This document shows, in pieces, positions 40,886 through 49,207 of a DNA stretch of 64,000 nucleotides (its first letter is position 1; each line of letters opens with the position of its first letter). Under the pieces are notes generated by a model. It saw only the letters and a program-made list of their open reading frames with translations. It had not been told where the DNA came from and made no database searches. The stretch is from Geodermatophilus ruber (GTDB lineage: Bacteria; Actinomycetota; Actinomycetes; Mycobacteriales; Geodermatophilaceae): contig NZ_FOSW01000007.1 in the NCBI RefSeq assembly GCF_900114385.1, positions 44,491-108,490 on the forward strand. Direction: 5' to 3'. Both the position numbers and the translations under genes were made by a program.

Positions 40886-42721
40886 GTGACGCGCACACCG
40901 ACGACCGACGAGTGGGGCATCGACGCCGCCTGGCTCGATGCCCGCGACGAGGAGCACCAGGTCGCCCAGGCCACCATCGACCGGCTGCGGGAGATCATCG
41001 GCACCCCGCCCGCCGACCTCGAGGACCGCGCCCCGATCGTGGCCCGCCCCGGGGACGCGCTGGAGGTCGACCGGGCCGAGGTCACCTGCGAGGACGGGTC
41101 GGTGCGCTCGATCGACGGTGAGCTGCCCGAGGACTTCCCGCTCGGCTACCACTGGCTGCAGGCGCCCGGCGGGCCGCGCCGCCGGCTGATCGTCTCCCCG
41201 GGCCGCTGCTGGCTGCCCGAGGACCGCGCCTGGGGCTGGACGGTGCAGCTCTACGCCGCCCGCAGCCGCGCCAGCTGGGGCATCGGCGACCTCGCCGACC
41301 TGCGGGCGGTCCGGGAGATGGCGGCCGGCCAGGGCGCCGGCTTCGTGCTGGTCAACCCGCTGCACGCGGTGGCGCCGACCCCGCAGCAGGAGGCCAGCCC
41401 GTACCTGCCGGCCACCCGCCGGTTCCGCAACCCGATCTACCTGCGGGTCGCCGAGGTCCCCGGCGCCGGCTCGGTCGACCTGGAGGAGGACGCCGGCCGG
41501 GCGCTGAACGACGGCGATCTGATCGACCGCGACGCGATCTGGGCCCGCAAGCGCGCCGTGCTGCGCCGGATCTTCGACGCCACCGGGCGCGACGACCCCG
41601 CCTTCCCCGACTGGTGGTGGCACCAGGGCCAGCCGCTGCAGGACTGGGCCAGCTGGTGCGCCCTCGCCGACGTGCACGGCCCCGACTGGCGCGCCTGGCC
41701 CGAGGAGCTGCGCGACCCCCGCAGCGGCGCGGTCGGGCACTTCGTCGCCGAGCACGAGCGCGACGTCGCCTTCCACGCCTGGCTGCAGTGGGCGCTGCAC
41801 CTGCAGCTGGGGCGGGCCACCGAGGGGATGACCGTCCTCCAGGACCTGCCCATCGGCGTGGCCGGCGGCGGCGCGGACGCCTGGACCTGGCAGGACGTGC
41901 TGGCCTCCGGCGCGCGCGTCGGCGCCCCGCCGGACGCCTTCAACTCCTCCGGCCAGGACTGGGGCTCCCCGCCGCTGATCCCCTGGCGGCTGCGGGAGTG
42001 GGACTACGCGCCGTTCATCGAGTCCATCCGCGCCACCATGGCCGGCGCCGGCGGGCTGCGCATCGACCACGTCATGGGCCTGTTCCGGCTGTGGTGGGTG
42101 CCGGAGGGCGCGAGCCCGGCCGACGGCGCCTACGTGCGCTACCCCGCCGAGGACCTGCTCGACATCGTCGCCCTGGAGAGCCACCGGGCTCGGGCGGTCG
42201 TGGTCGGCGAGGACCTCGGCACGGTCGAGAAGGGCGTGCGGGAGGCGCTGGCCGAGCACGGCATCCTCGGCTACCGGCTGCTGTGGTTCGAGGAGGAGCC
42301 CCCGCCGCGGTGGCCGGCCGAGGCGATGGCCGCCGTCACCACCCACGACCTGCCCACCGTGGCCGGCCTGTGGACCGGGGCCGACCTCGAGGAGCAGCGG
42401 CACTACGGCGTCGGCACCGACGAGGAGCTCGAGCACGGCCGCCAGGAGCTCCTGACGCGGCTCCCGGGCCTCCCGCGGAACGCCGGGCCGGAGACGGCGG
42501 TCCGGCGGGCGCACGAGCTGCTCGCGACGGCGCCGTCGCTGCTGCTGTCGGCCACGCTGGAGGACGCCGTCGGCGCGGTGCGGCGGCCGAACATGCCCGG
42601 CGCCACCGACCGGCCGAACTGGTCGCTGCCGCTGCCGGTGCCCGTCGAGGAGCTGCCCGGGCACCCGCTGCTGCAGGCGGTGGCCCGCACGCTGGCCGAA
42701 GGGGTCGCCGCGCGCAGGTGA
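40886..42721 (+). CDS. malQ: 4-alpha-glucanotransferase (amylomaltase)
   Basis: The product has 611 residues of GH77. The N-terminal part includes the GWTVQLYAARSRASWGIGDLADL segment. The catalytic nucleophile lies in LRIDHVMGLFRLWWVP, the acid/base in VVVGEDLGTVEKGVREAL, and the stabilising Asp in VTTHDLPTVAGLW. PYLPATRRFRNPIYLRVAEVP is also family-typical. It transfers maltooligosyl units between glucans in maltodextrin and glycogen metabolism. The GTG at 40886 follows GGGGAGTATCGGGG. Overlap with the c-di-GMP gene upstream is none; the 230-base gap holds its promoter. Confidence 0.94.
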   Translation: MTRTPTTDEWGIDAAWLDARDEEHQVAQATIDRLREIIGTPPADLEDRAPIVARPGDALEVDRAEVTCEDGSVRSIDGELPEDFPLGYHWLQAPGGPRRRLIVSPGRCWLPEDRAWGWTVQLYAARSRASWGIGDLADLRAVREMAAGQGAGFVLVNPLHAVAPTPQQEASPYLPATRRFRNPIYLRVAEVPGAGSVDLEEDAGRALNDGDLIDRDAIWARKRAVLRRIFDATGRDDPAFPDWWWHQGQPLQDWASWCALADVHGPDWRAWPEELRDPRSGAVGHFVAEHERDVAFHAWLQWALHLQLGRATEGMTVLQDLPIGVAGGGADAWTWQDVLASGARVGAPPDAFNSSGQDWGSPPLIPWRLREWDYAPFIESIRATMAGAGGLRIDHVMGLFRLWWVPEGASPADGAYVRYPAEDLLDIVALESHRARAVVVGEDLGTVEKGVREALAEHGILGYRLLWFEEEPPPRWPAEAMAAVTTHDLPTVAGLWTGADLEEQRHYGVGTDEELEHGRQELLTRLPGLPRNAGPETAVRRAHELLATAPSLLLSATLEDAVGAVRRPNMPGATDRPNWSLPLPVPVEELPGHPLLQAVARTLAEGVAARR

Positions 42722-42733
42722 GCGCCGCGCCGG

Positions 42734-42749
42734 TCGAACGCCTGTTCGA
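42734..42749. promoter_or_regulatory. LexA (SOS) box
   Basis: TCGAACGCCTGTTCGA matches TCGAAC-N4-GTTCGA perfectly. It lies 22-37 bases before a small conserved gene and 13 bases after the malQ stop. It should bring that gene under DNA-damage control. Confidence 0.88.
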
Positions 42750-42770
42750 TCAGCGTGCCAGACTGCTCCC

Positions 42771-43103
42771 GTGGCCGGCGGCATGCACCCAGGGAGATCC
42801 GGCCGCTCCCTCGGCGAGCGGGCCGCCTCCTCCGGCGTCGGCCGGCCGGTGGAGGCGGCCGAGCCGCGCCGCCCGGGCGGCGCGGGGGCGGCGGCACGGG
42901 CGGCGGCACGGGCCGAGGGCGGGGGCCGGCACTGCTGGGTGCACGACCCGCCCGGCGCGCCCGGCATCTGGCCGGGGCTGCTCGTGGAGTGGCGGCAGGC
43001 CGAGGGCGGCTGGCACGGCCGCGTCGCCTACGCCGTCGCGGGGCCGCACGGGCCGCTGCTCGTGGAGACCTGGGTGCCCGCCGCCCTCCTGGAGCAGCGC
43101 TGA
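42771..43103 (+). CDS. Small SOS-box-preceded protein of unknown function
   Basis: The product has 110 residues if GTG at 42771 is used; ATG at 42783 is an alternative start four codons on. The first 50 residues are low-complexity Ala/Gly/Arg. The last 60 form a compact unit (HCWVHDPPGAPGIWPGLLVEWRQAEGG, WHGRVAYAV, LLVETWVPAALL) that looks like a small beta-rich domain. I recall similar proteins near actinobacterial SOS mutagenesis genes, but cannot confirm it. A perfect LexA box just upstream is the best evidence for a DNA-damage role. No ribosome site is obvious, so a leaderless or short-leader start is possible. Confidence 0.75.
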   Translation: MAGGMHPGRSGRSLGERAASSGVGRPVEAAEPRRPGGAGAAARAAARAEGGGRHCWVHDPPGAPGIWPGLLVEWRQAEGGWHGRVAYAVAGPHGPLLVETWVPAALLEQR

Positions 43104-43184
43104 TCACCGGGTACCGCGTGTACCGGCAGAAGGTAGGCCCGGGAGCACGCCGCCCACGGCGGACCAGAGCCACCGCCTGGGACC

Positions 43185-43982
43185 ATGGGATCCGTGAGTG
43201 CACACCGGGACCGCTGGGGCGCGATCGCCTGGCTGCTGACCCTCCAGTTCTTCCTCGTCGAGGCCGTCGTCGTGCTGCAGCACGACGGGCCCTACTCGCG
43301 CGCCGACGACCTGATCAGCGCGCTGGGGGTCGCGACCTCCGCCGGGCACGTGCTCATGAACGCCTCCTTCGTCGTCCAGGGGCTGCTGATCGCGGCGGGT
43401 ACCGCGCTGCTGCGGCCGCGGCTGCTCGGCGGCGGCGGGAGAGTCGCCCCCGCCCTTCTCGCGGCGGCCGCGATCGGCGTGCTGCTCGTGGGCCTGTTCC
43501 CGCAGGACAGCCGGCCGACGCTGCACGAGGCCGGCGCCGGGCTGTACCTGGTCGGCGGCGGGCTGGGCCTGATCGCCCTCGCCTACGCCGTCCGGCCGCG
43601 GTCGGAGCTGCTCGGGACGACGCTGGCGCTGCTCGGCGTCGTCGGCGCCGCGATGACGGTCTTCTTCGTCGCCGGGATCACCGGGTTCCTCGGCGAGGGC
43701 GGCACCGAGCGGGCCGCTGCCTACGTCCTGCCGATCGGGCTGGCGCTCGCGGGTGCGGGGCTGTGGCGGCTCGGGCGCACCGAGCCGGAGCGCGCGGGCC
43801 GGCCCTCCCGGCGGGAGCGCAGGCGCGCGGAGGCGGCCGAGCGCGCCGAGCGCGTCCGCGAGCGGGACGCGGCGCTGGAGGCCGCCGCCCGGCCGGCGGA
43901 GCCCACGCGGGCGACCGCACCGGCCGGGGACGCCGACGACTTCGACCCCGACGACCCCTGGGGCTCCTCCCGCCGCCGCTGA
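43185..43982 (+). CDS. DUF998-like membrane protein
   Basis: The product has 265 residues and six helices. The family motif SRADDLISALGV lies after the first helix, followed by HVLMNASFVVQGLLIAAGTALL and ALLAAAAIGVLLVGLFPQDSRPTLHEAGA. A long charged Arg/Glu/Ala tail (ERRRAEAAERAERVRERD) of about 65 residues follows the last helix and is probably a cytoplasmic coiled segment. DUF998 function is unknown. A GTG three codons downstream is an alternative start. The gene stands alone between the SOS-box gene and the convergent nitroreductase. Confidence 0.78.
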   Translation: MGSVSAHRDRWGAIAWLLTLQFFLVEAVVVLQHDGPYSRADDLISALGVATSAGHVLMNASFVVQGLLIAAGTALLRPRLLGGGGRVAPALLAAAAIGVLLVGLFPQDSRPTLHEAGAGLYLVGGGLGLIALAYAVRPRSELLGTTLALLGVVGAAMTVFFVAGITGFLGEGGTERAAAYVLPIGLALAGAGLWRLGRTEPERAGRPSRRERRRAEAAERAERVRERDAALEAAARPAEPTRATAPAGDADDFDPDDPWGSSRRR

Positions 43983-44006
43983 CCGTCCGGCCGGTCGACC
44001 GCCGGG

Positions 44007-45020
44007 TCAGCCGGTGCCCGGCGCGAAGCTCAGCACCTCGGCGACCGGCCGCCGGCCCGCGGTCGCCGTCGGGGCCGTCGCCGGGTACCCCATCCGCAGC
44101 AGCATCTGCGGGTAGCCCACCAGCGACAGCCGGGTGCGCATCCGGGTGCGGGTCGCCGGCCAGTCCAGCGCCTGGGTGAGCGGCGAGGCGACCAGGCCCT
44201 CCGCGGTGGCCACGAGCAGCAGCCGGCCCAGCGCCCGGCCGGCCAGCAACCACGCCGTCCGGTCGTCGCTGTTGGTGCCCAGCAGCACCACCGACGGCCG
44301 CTCCACGGCCGGCGGCGGGGCGTCGGGGTCCCCCGGCGGGAGGAAGGCCGACTGCGGCCCGCGGCTGCCGACGACGAAGTCGCGGATCAGCCAGTTCGAC
44401 GGCCGGGTCGCCGGGTCCTCGCTGGGCACGGCGACCACGGGGACGCCGTCCGCGGCGGCAGGATCGGTGCGCAGCCAGCCCTTCAGCTCCGCGAGGTACT
44501 CGGGATCGCTGCGCTCCATCTCCTCGGCGCGGGAGATGAGGAAGACGGTCGCGACCTCCTCGTCGGAGGCGGTGATCGGCTTGAGCCACACGTCCACCGC
44601 GGCGGCGTCCTCCTGCAGCCGGTCGACCAGCCCGACCGGCACCGCCCGCGGCCGGAACGGCGCCCGGTCGGTGTGCCGGCGTCCGATCGCCTCGGCCAGG
44701 ACCCGGTCCTCCTCGGTGACCTCCCGCGGCGGACCGACATGCACGCTGACCAGGTGGTCGGGGTCGGCGGGGTCGGGCAGGAGCTCGGCCTCGGCGCGGT
44801 GACCGGCGGCCCGCAGCGCGACCACGGCGAACTCCGCGGCGGCCCCGCAGCTGATCACCTGCTGGCGGGCGGTGGGGTCGAGCACCGGGAGCGCCCGCGC
44901 GGGGTCCAGGTGCAGCTCCAGCCGGTCCGGCGCGGCGACGAACCGCCACGGCTGGGTGTTGTGGATCGACGGCGCCCGGGTAGCGGCCGCCACCACGGCT
45001 GTCCAGCCCTGCTCGTCCAT
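44007..45020 (-). CDS. Acg-like nitroreductase-family protein
   Basis: The product has 337 residues. It opens APSIHNTQPWRF and has two nitroreductase-type halves, with GRRHTDRAPFRPRAVP and GTNSDDRTAWLLAGRALGRLLLVATAEGLVASPLTQALDWP. This is the Acg (Rv2032) group, which binds FMN with a lid and lacks ordinary nitroreductase activity in the mycobacterial protein. GGAGGTG lies before the ATG at 45018-45020. It is divergent from a universal stress protein; in mycobacteria both families belong to the dormancy regulon. The DosR consensus was not found here. Confidence 0.9.
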   Translation of the reverse strand: MDEQGWTAVVAAATRAPSIHNTQPWRFVAAPDRLELHLDPARALPVLDPTARQQVISCGAAAEFAVVALRAAGHRAEAELLPDPADPDHLVSVHVGPPREVTEEDRVLAEAIGRRHTDRAPFRPRAVPVGLVDRLQEDAAAVDVWLKPITASDEEVATVFLISRAEEMERSDPEYLAELKGWLRTDPAAADGVPVVAVPSEDPATRPSNWLIRDFVVGSRGPQSAFLPPGDPDAPPPAVERPSVVLLGTNSDDRTAWLLAGRALGRLLLVATAEGLVASPLTQALDWPATRTRMRTRLSLVGYPQMLLRMGYPATAPTATAGRRPVAEVLSFAPGTG

Positions 45021-45042
45021 TCCGCACCTCCGGCGCGTTCCG

Positions 45043-45059
45043 GCTCCCGGCCCGGGAGC
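45043..45059. promoter_or_regulatory. Inverted repeat in the Acg/USP divergent promoter region
   Basis: GCTCCCGGCCCGGGAGC is a perfect 7-3-7 inverted repeat 23 bases before the nitroreductase ATG and 80 before the USP ATG. It may be a shared operator. Its GC content makes chance pairing plausible. Confidence 0.35.
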
Positions 45060-45138
45060 ACCTCCCCTGCCTACCCCATCGGGCGCGGCGGCCGCACCCG
45101 GCCGGGTCGCCCGGCCGCGAAGCGGGGAGGATGAGCGC

Positions 45139-46023
45139 ATGAGCGCCCCTGACTCCGGTGGACGGACCCTCCGCGTGCTGGTCGGCTACGACGGCTCGCG
45201 CAGTTCGGTGAACGCCATCGAGGCGGCCGCCCACCTGATCCCCTCGGCCGACGCCACGGTCCTGCACCTGTGGGAACCGCCCTTCACCTCCCCGGAACTC
45301 CGGCAGCGGCTGGCCGGCCGCGCCGACAGCCTCGAGTCCCTCAGCAATCTCCTGGAGAGCGAGGGGCGGGCCGAGGCCGAGCGGCTGACCCGCACGGGGG
45401 TGGCCCTGGCCCGCGCCGCGGGCTGGACGGCCGAGCCGCTGGTGAAGCGCACCTTCGGCGGCGACGGCTACCAGTTCGCCCGGACCGCGCAGGAGCTGGG
45501 CGCCGACCTGATCGTGGTCGGCTCCCGGGGCCTGAGCGGCGTGCGGGCCGCGCTCGGCAGCGTCTCGGAGCTGGTCGTGCACGTGAGCCCGGTGCCGGTC
45601 CTCGTGGTGCCCTACCCGCTCACCAGCGCCGAGTGGGACGCGGCCGATCACGGCCCGGTCCTCGTCGGCACCGACGGTTCGGCCGGCGCGGACACGGCCA
45701 TGGCCACCGCGGCCGAGCTGTTCCCCGAGCGCAAGCAGCTCGTTGTCTCCGTCAGCGAGCCGGGCCCGGGCCCCGGTCCCACGGCGCCCGACGGCGCCGA
45801 GCTGGTCACCGTGCCCTCCGCGGGGCGGCCGGGGAGCTCTCGCGCCACCGCGGCGACGCTCGCCGAGTGCGCCACCGGCCACGGCGCCGGCGTCATCGCC
45901 GTGGGCACCCGCGGCCGGTCGGCCAGCCGGGAGCTGCTCGTCGGTGGCGTCACCCGCGCCCTGCTGCACCACGCCCACCGGCCGACCCTCGTCGTCCCGG
46001 GACCGCCGTCGCCGGTCGCCTGA
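45139..46023 (+). CDS. Universal stress protein, two domains
   Basis: The product has 294 residues. Two tandem Usp domains are seen: the first starts LRVLVGYDGSRSSVNAIE and ends GADLIVVGSRGLSGVRAALGSVSELVVHVSPVPVLVVP. The second starts PVLVGTDGSAGADTAMATA and ends GVIAVGTRGRSASRELLVGGVTRALLHHAHRPTLVVP. Both have the ATP-binding G-x2-G-x9-G(S/T) signature in full or near-full form. USPs help cells survive hypoxia and other stress. The ATG at 45139 has GGGGAGGATGAGCGC before it. It is divergent from the Acg-like gene. Confidence 0.95.
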   Translation: MSAPDSGGRTLRVLVGYDGSRSSVNAIEAAAHLIPSADATVLHLWEPPFTSPELRQRLAGRADSLESLSNLLESEGRAEAERLTRTGVALARAAGWTAEPLVKRTFGGDGYQFARTAQELGADLIVVGSRGLSGVRAALGSVSELVVHVSPVPVLVVPYPLTSAEWDAADHGPVLVGTDGSAGADTAMATAAELFPERKQLVVSVSEPGPGPGPTAPDGAELVTVPSAGRPGSSRATAATLAECATGHGAGVIAVGTRGRSASRELLVGGVTRALLHHAHRPTLVVPGPPSPVA

Positions 46024-46032
46024 CCTCTCCGT

Positions 46033-46070
46033 GCGGGCGGCGCGCCGGGTGCAGCCCGGGCGCCGCCCGC
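46033..46070. terminator. Hairpin after the universal stress gene
   Basis: GCGGGCGGCGC at 46033-46043 is exactly complementary to 46060-46070, ten bases after the USP stop. The 16-nt loop can pair further (CCGGG/CCCGG). No T-run follows. Confidence 0.7.
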
Positions 46071-46097
46071 GGCGTGTCCGGGGTCCCCTCTCAGATT

Positions 46098-46115
46098 GGG
46101 GGTCATAGGACCCCC
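46098..46115. promoter_or_regulatory. Inverted repeat before the FN3 gene
   Basis: GGGGGTC-ATAG-GACCCCC is a perfect 7-4-7 inverted repeat about 93 bases before the FN3 start. Its shared core GGGGTCATAGGAC also occurs near 62275, before the sensor kinase gene. It is a possible operator; the evidence is symmetry only. Confidence 0.35.
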
Positions 46116-46207
46116 TCGCCATGGCTGCTGGCATGACCGCACGCGGACGACCGTGTTCCGCACGCTCCGGTCACCCGATCGGGGAACAGCTCGACCGCGG
46201 AGACGTC

Positions 46208-48307
46208 ATGGGCTCACCAGGCACGACCACCACCGGCGGTCGCCACCGTGCACGGGGCGCTGCGGCTCCCCTCGCCAGGCGACCGGCCGAGCGGGACACC
46301 AGCACGAGGGCGGGACGGCGGAAGGCTGTGGGCCTGCTGTCGGCCGCGACCCTCGGGGTCGGATCCGTCGTCCTGACCGGCGGTGCGGCGCAGGCGGCGC
46401 CGTTGCCCACCCTCCCGAACAACATGGTCATCTTCCCGGACCGGGACTTCATGACCGTCGAGGGCTTCGAGGGCCTCACCGACGCCACCGCCCGGGTGCA
46501 GGTGCTGCGCGGTACCGGCGAGACCGTCGTCGGCCAGACCGACGCCCCCGTCAACTACCCCGAGGCGGGGGTGGCCTTCGAGATCAACCACCCGGGCGGC
46601 GCCTGCTGGGGCGAGGGAGCCCCCGCCGGCCTCAAGGTGACGCCGGACATCCAGGGCGGCGACGTCCTCCGGCTGGTCATCGACGGCGTCACCTACGACA
46701 GCCCGGTCGCGCCGATCAGCGTGGAGTCCGAGTCCGCCAGCGGCGCCACGGTCACGGTCATCAGCAACGTCCCGGCCGACATCCCGCTGGAGCGGGTCGA
46801 GGGCCGGATCATCCAGCCCGACTTCAAGGACACGGCGGTCGGTCGCCGCGACGCCCGCGCCACGGTCGACGGCACCGGGGACACCGGCTACACCTCCTCG
46901 CTGACCCGCATCAGCGACACCCAGGTGCAGGCGGAGTACACCTTCGAGGACGCGGCGACCGCGCAGACCGCGCTCGCCGGCACCGCGCGGGTCATGTCCT
47001 GGGTCACCACCCAGGGCGAGGAGCGGGCCGGCATCACCATCGCCGAGCACGAGGAGGTCGGCGGGCCCGGGATGGGCGGCTGCCCGGCCGGTCCCGGTGA
47101 CGCCGCCCAGCCCGCGCCGGGCAACGCGACGTTCCAGCGCTCCGCCGACCGCACCCAGATGCAGGTCCGCTGGACCCCGGCCGACGACGTCGCCGGCGGC
47201 ACCGCCGTCTCCGGCTACCAGATCATCGCGACCGACCCCCAGGGCAACCTGCGGGGCCGGAACGAGGCCGCGACCGCGACCAGCACGACGCTCACCGGAC
47301 TCGACCCGGCGCAGAACTACGCCATCCAGGTGCGGGCGGCCCAGGGCGAGGCCCTGAGCGCGGCGTTCCTGGCCGGCGAGTCCACCGGCACGCCGCCGGG
47401 AGGCGGGGGCACCCCGGGCGACACGGTGCAGCCGACGCTCGGTGAGGCCCAGTTCGACCCCGCGACCAACCAGCTCACGCTGTCGGCCACGGACGACGCC
47501 GGGACCCCGCAGATCTACTACACCGTGGACGGCAGCCCGGCCAACGACATCGACATGCCGGCGCTCAACGCGGAGCTCTACACCGCTCCGATCACCCTCA
47601 CGGGCACGGCCCCGGTGACGGTCAACTACGCGGCGTTCGACGCGGCGGGGAACGTGACGACCGGCAGCTACACCGGGACGCCGGGCGAGGTCGCGCCGCC
47701 GGCCCCGCTGGCCGCTCCGGCCGAACTGATCGCGACCTCGGTCTCCGGCGCCGTCCGGCTGGACTGGCAGGCGGTCCCCGAGGCCACCGACTACGAGGTG
47801 AGCGTCCTCAACGCGGACGGCTCCGCGGCCCGGCCGGCGTCGCTGACCAGCGGCGCGCGGACGGCCACCGTCACCGGCCTCACCGGAGCGACCAGCTACA
47901 CCTTCTCGGTGAAGGGGGTCGCGGCCGGCCGGACCGGCACGGCCGCCACGGTCGACGGCTCGCCGGGGGTGTTCGTGAGCTCCCCGGTGGTCACCCGGGC
48001 GCAGTGGAGGTCCGGTGACTTCCGCATCGAGGGCACCTCGGACGTCACCACGGGTCAGGTGCGGCTCTACCGGGCCAACGCTGGCGGCCAGCTGCTCAAC
48101 GCCGGAGGCACCGTCGTCACCGCCGTCGCCCAGGCCCAGCAGTTCGGCAACGGCACCGCGGTGACCGCCGCGGTGGCCCCCGAGACCGGCGGCGAGTTCA
48201 CCCTGCGGCTGCGGAACAACGCGGCCGGGACCGCCAACCCCGGGTACCTGGTGGCCATCGCCACCGACGGTGGCAGGAGCGCTCCATTCCAGGTCAGCGG
48301 CCGGTAG
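46208..48307 (+). CDS. Secreted FN3-domain surface protein
   Basis: The product has 699 residues. A long charged start is followed by a signal sequence (KAVGLLSAATLGVGSVVLTGGAAQA) with a possible twin-arginine (GRRKAVG). The mature part has an N-terminal domain of about 230 residues (NMVIFPDRDFMTVEGFEG), a FN3 domain (QMQVRWTPADDVAGGTAVSGYQI), a chitobiase-like segment (QIYYTVDGSPANDIDM), a second FN3 (GAVRLDWQAVPEATDYEV) and a C-terminal beta-rich domain. No LPXTG or membrane anchor ends it, so it is secreted or loosely bound. The ATG at 46208 follows GCGGAGACG. Function is unknown; FN3 repeats suggest binding of polysaccharide or protein. Confidence 0.87.
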   Translation: MGSPGTTTTGGRHRARGAAAPLARRPAERDTSTRAGRRKAVGLLSAATLGVGSVVLTGGAAQAAPLPTLPNNMVIFPDRDFMTVEGFEGLTDATARVQVLRGTGETVVGQTDAPVNYPEAGVAFEINHPGGACWGEGAPAGLKVTPDIQGGDVLRLVIDGVTYDSPVAPISVESESASGATVTVISNVPADIPLERVEGRIIQPDFKDTAVGRRDARATVDGTGDTGYTSSLTRISDTQVQAEYTFEDAATAQTALAGTARVMSWVTTQGEERAGITIAEHEEVGGPGMGGCPAGPGDAAQPAPGNATFQRSADRTQMQVRWTPADDVAGGTAVSGYQIIATDPQGNLRGRNEAATATSTTLTGLDPAQNYAIQVRAAQGEALSAAFLAGESTGTPPGGGGTPGDTVQPTLGEAQFDPATNQLTLSATDDAGTPQIYYTVDGSPANDIDMPALNAELYTAPITLTGTAPVTVNYAAFDAAGNVTTGSYTGTPGEVAPPAPLAAPAELIATSVSGAVRLDWQAVPEATDYEVSVLNADGSAARPASLTSGARTATVTGLTGATSYTFSVKGVAAGRTGTAATVDGSPGVFVSSPVVTRAQWRSGDFRIEGTSDVTTGQVRLYRANAGGQLLNAGGTVVTAVAQAQQFGNGTAVTAAVAPETGGEFTLRLRNNAAGTANPGYLVAIATDGGRSAPFQVSGR

Positions 48308-48350
48308 CCGCCGACCGGCGGTGATCCCACCGCTGCCGCCCGACTGAAGA

Positions 48351-48390
48351 GACCGAGGGCCCGTCACCGGCCGGTGGCGGGCCCTCGGTC
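48351..48390 (+). terminator. Near-perfect 40-bp palindrome after the FN3 gene
   Basis: Two 20-bp arms pair completely on the plus strand if one T-G wobble is allowed (T48364 with G48377). On the minus strand the same position is an A-C mismatch. This points to a plus-strand terminator for the FN3 gene, before the convergent EamA remnant. Confidence 0.8.
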
Positions 48391-48427
48391 CGTGTGCAGA
48401 CCCCTGGCCGTCCGTGCCGGCCGGGGG

Positions 48428-49079
48428 TCAGGCGCGCGTGCCGGCCTCCTGCGCGAGCGGTGGGGAGACCCGGCCGCGCCGGCGGGACAGCGCCACCCCG
48501 GCCAGGCACACCGCGCCCCCGACGACGGCCAGCGCGGGCGGCACCTCGTCGAGCAGCAGCCAGCCGAGGGCGATCACCAGCGGCGGCACCAGGTAGGTGG
48601 TGACCCCGAGCTTCCCGGCATCGGTGCGGGCCAGCGCGTAGGCCCAGGTGCTGAAGGCCAGGGCGGTCGGCACGACGCCGAGGTAGACCATGCCGGCGGG
48701 GGAACCCCTCCCCCAGCCACAGCCCGGCGAGGACCGCGATGAGGATCGGCCCGATGTTGACCAGCATCGCCGTCGTCCCGGCGTCCAGGTGCTGCTCGGC
48801 GGCGTTGAGGGCGACGTTGTAGATGCCGAACCAGCCGACCCCGCAGATCGCGAGCAGCCCCCACTCGCCCCGGGTGGGCGGCACCCAGCGCCGGCCCGCG
48901 AGCGCCATCAGGGCCGCCAGCACTCCCGTGCCGACGGCCAGGCGCGCCAGCGCCAGCGCCCCGGGTGAGAGATCGGCGCCCACGGCGCGGATGGCCACGA
49001 ACGCCGACGCCCAGGCCAGCACGGTGACGACGACCGCGGCGAGCACCGGGACGGCGGCACGGCGGCCGGGGGTGCGCAC
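48428..49079 (-). pseudogene. EamA transporter gene with an internal deletion
   Basis: One frame (49079 to about 48715) encodes the first five helices of an EamA (DMT) carrier: VPVLAAVVVTVLAWASAFVAIRAVG, then GWFGIYNVALNAAEQHLDAGTTAMLVNIGPILIAVLAGLWLGEGFP. The family continues in another frame from about 48691 with MVYLGVVPTALAFSTWAYAL, then LGVTTYLVPPLVIALGWLLLDEVPPALAVVGG. The roughly 100 residues between them in a normal 290-300-residue protein are missing, and the frame changes at the join (about 48690-48715). The coding start is GTG at 49077-49079. It is a deletion pseudogene, or an assembly fault at the join. Confidence 0.85.
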
Positions 49080-49151
49080 CGCCCGACCACAGGCAGCACC
49101 GCGGACGGACCACCGGCGGGTTTCCGACGTCGTCCTCCCGCCCCGTCCCGG

Positions 49152-49200
49152 CCCCCTGCAGGGCCCCGCCGCGAGCGTGCGAGCGGTGGGGAGCAGGGGG
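49152..49200. ncRNA. 49-nt stem-loop element, copy 1
   Basis: An outer 8-bp stem (CCCCCTGC/GCAGGGGG) encloses an inner stem CCCC-G-CCGC/GCGG-T-GGGG, with a G-T wobble on the plus strand, and a 10-nt loop GAGCGTGCGA. It ends eight bases before the minus-strand stop at 49208 and is followed on the plus strand by TTCTTGTTC. Copy 2 (51596-51644) is 47/49 identical in the opposite orientation. It is a candidate structured 3' element or terminator. Confidence 0.7.
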
Positions 49201-49207
49201 TTCTTGT

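Noticed and set aside
45021..45138. DosR box between Acg-like and USP genes
   Set aside because: No match to TTSGGGACTWWAGTCCCSAA could be found in either orientation.
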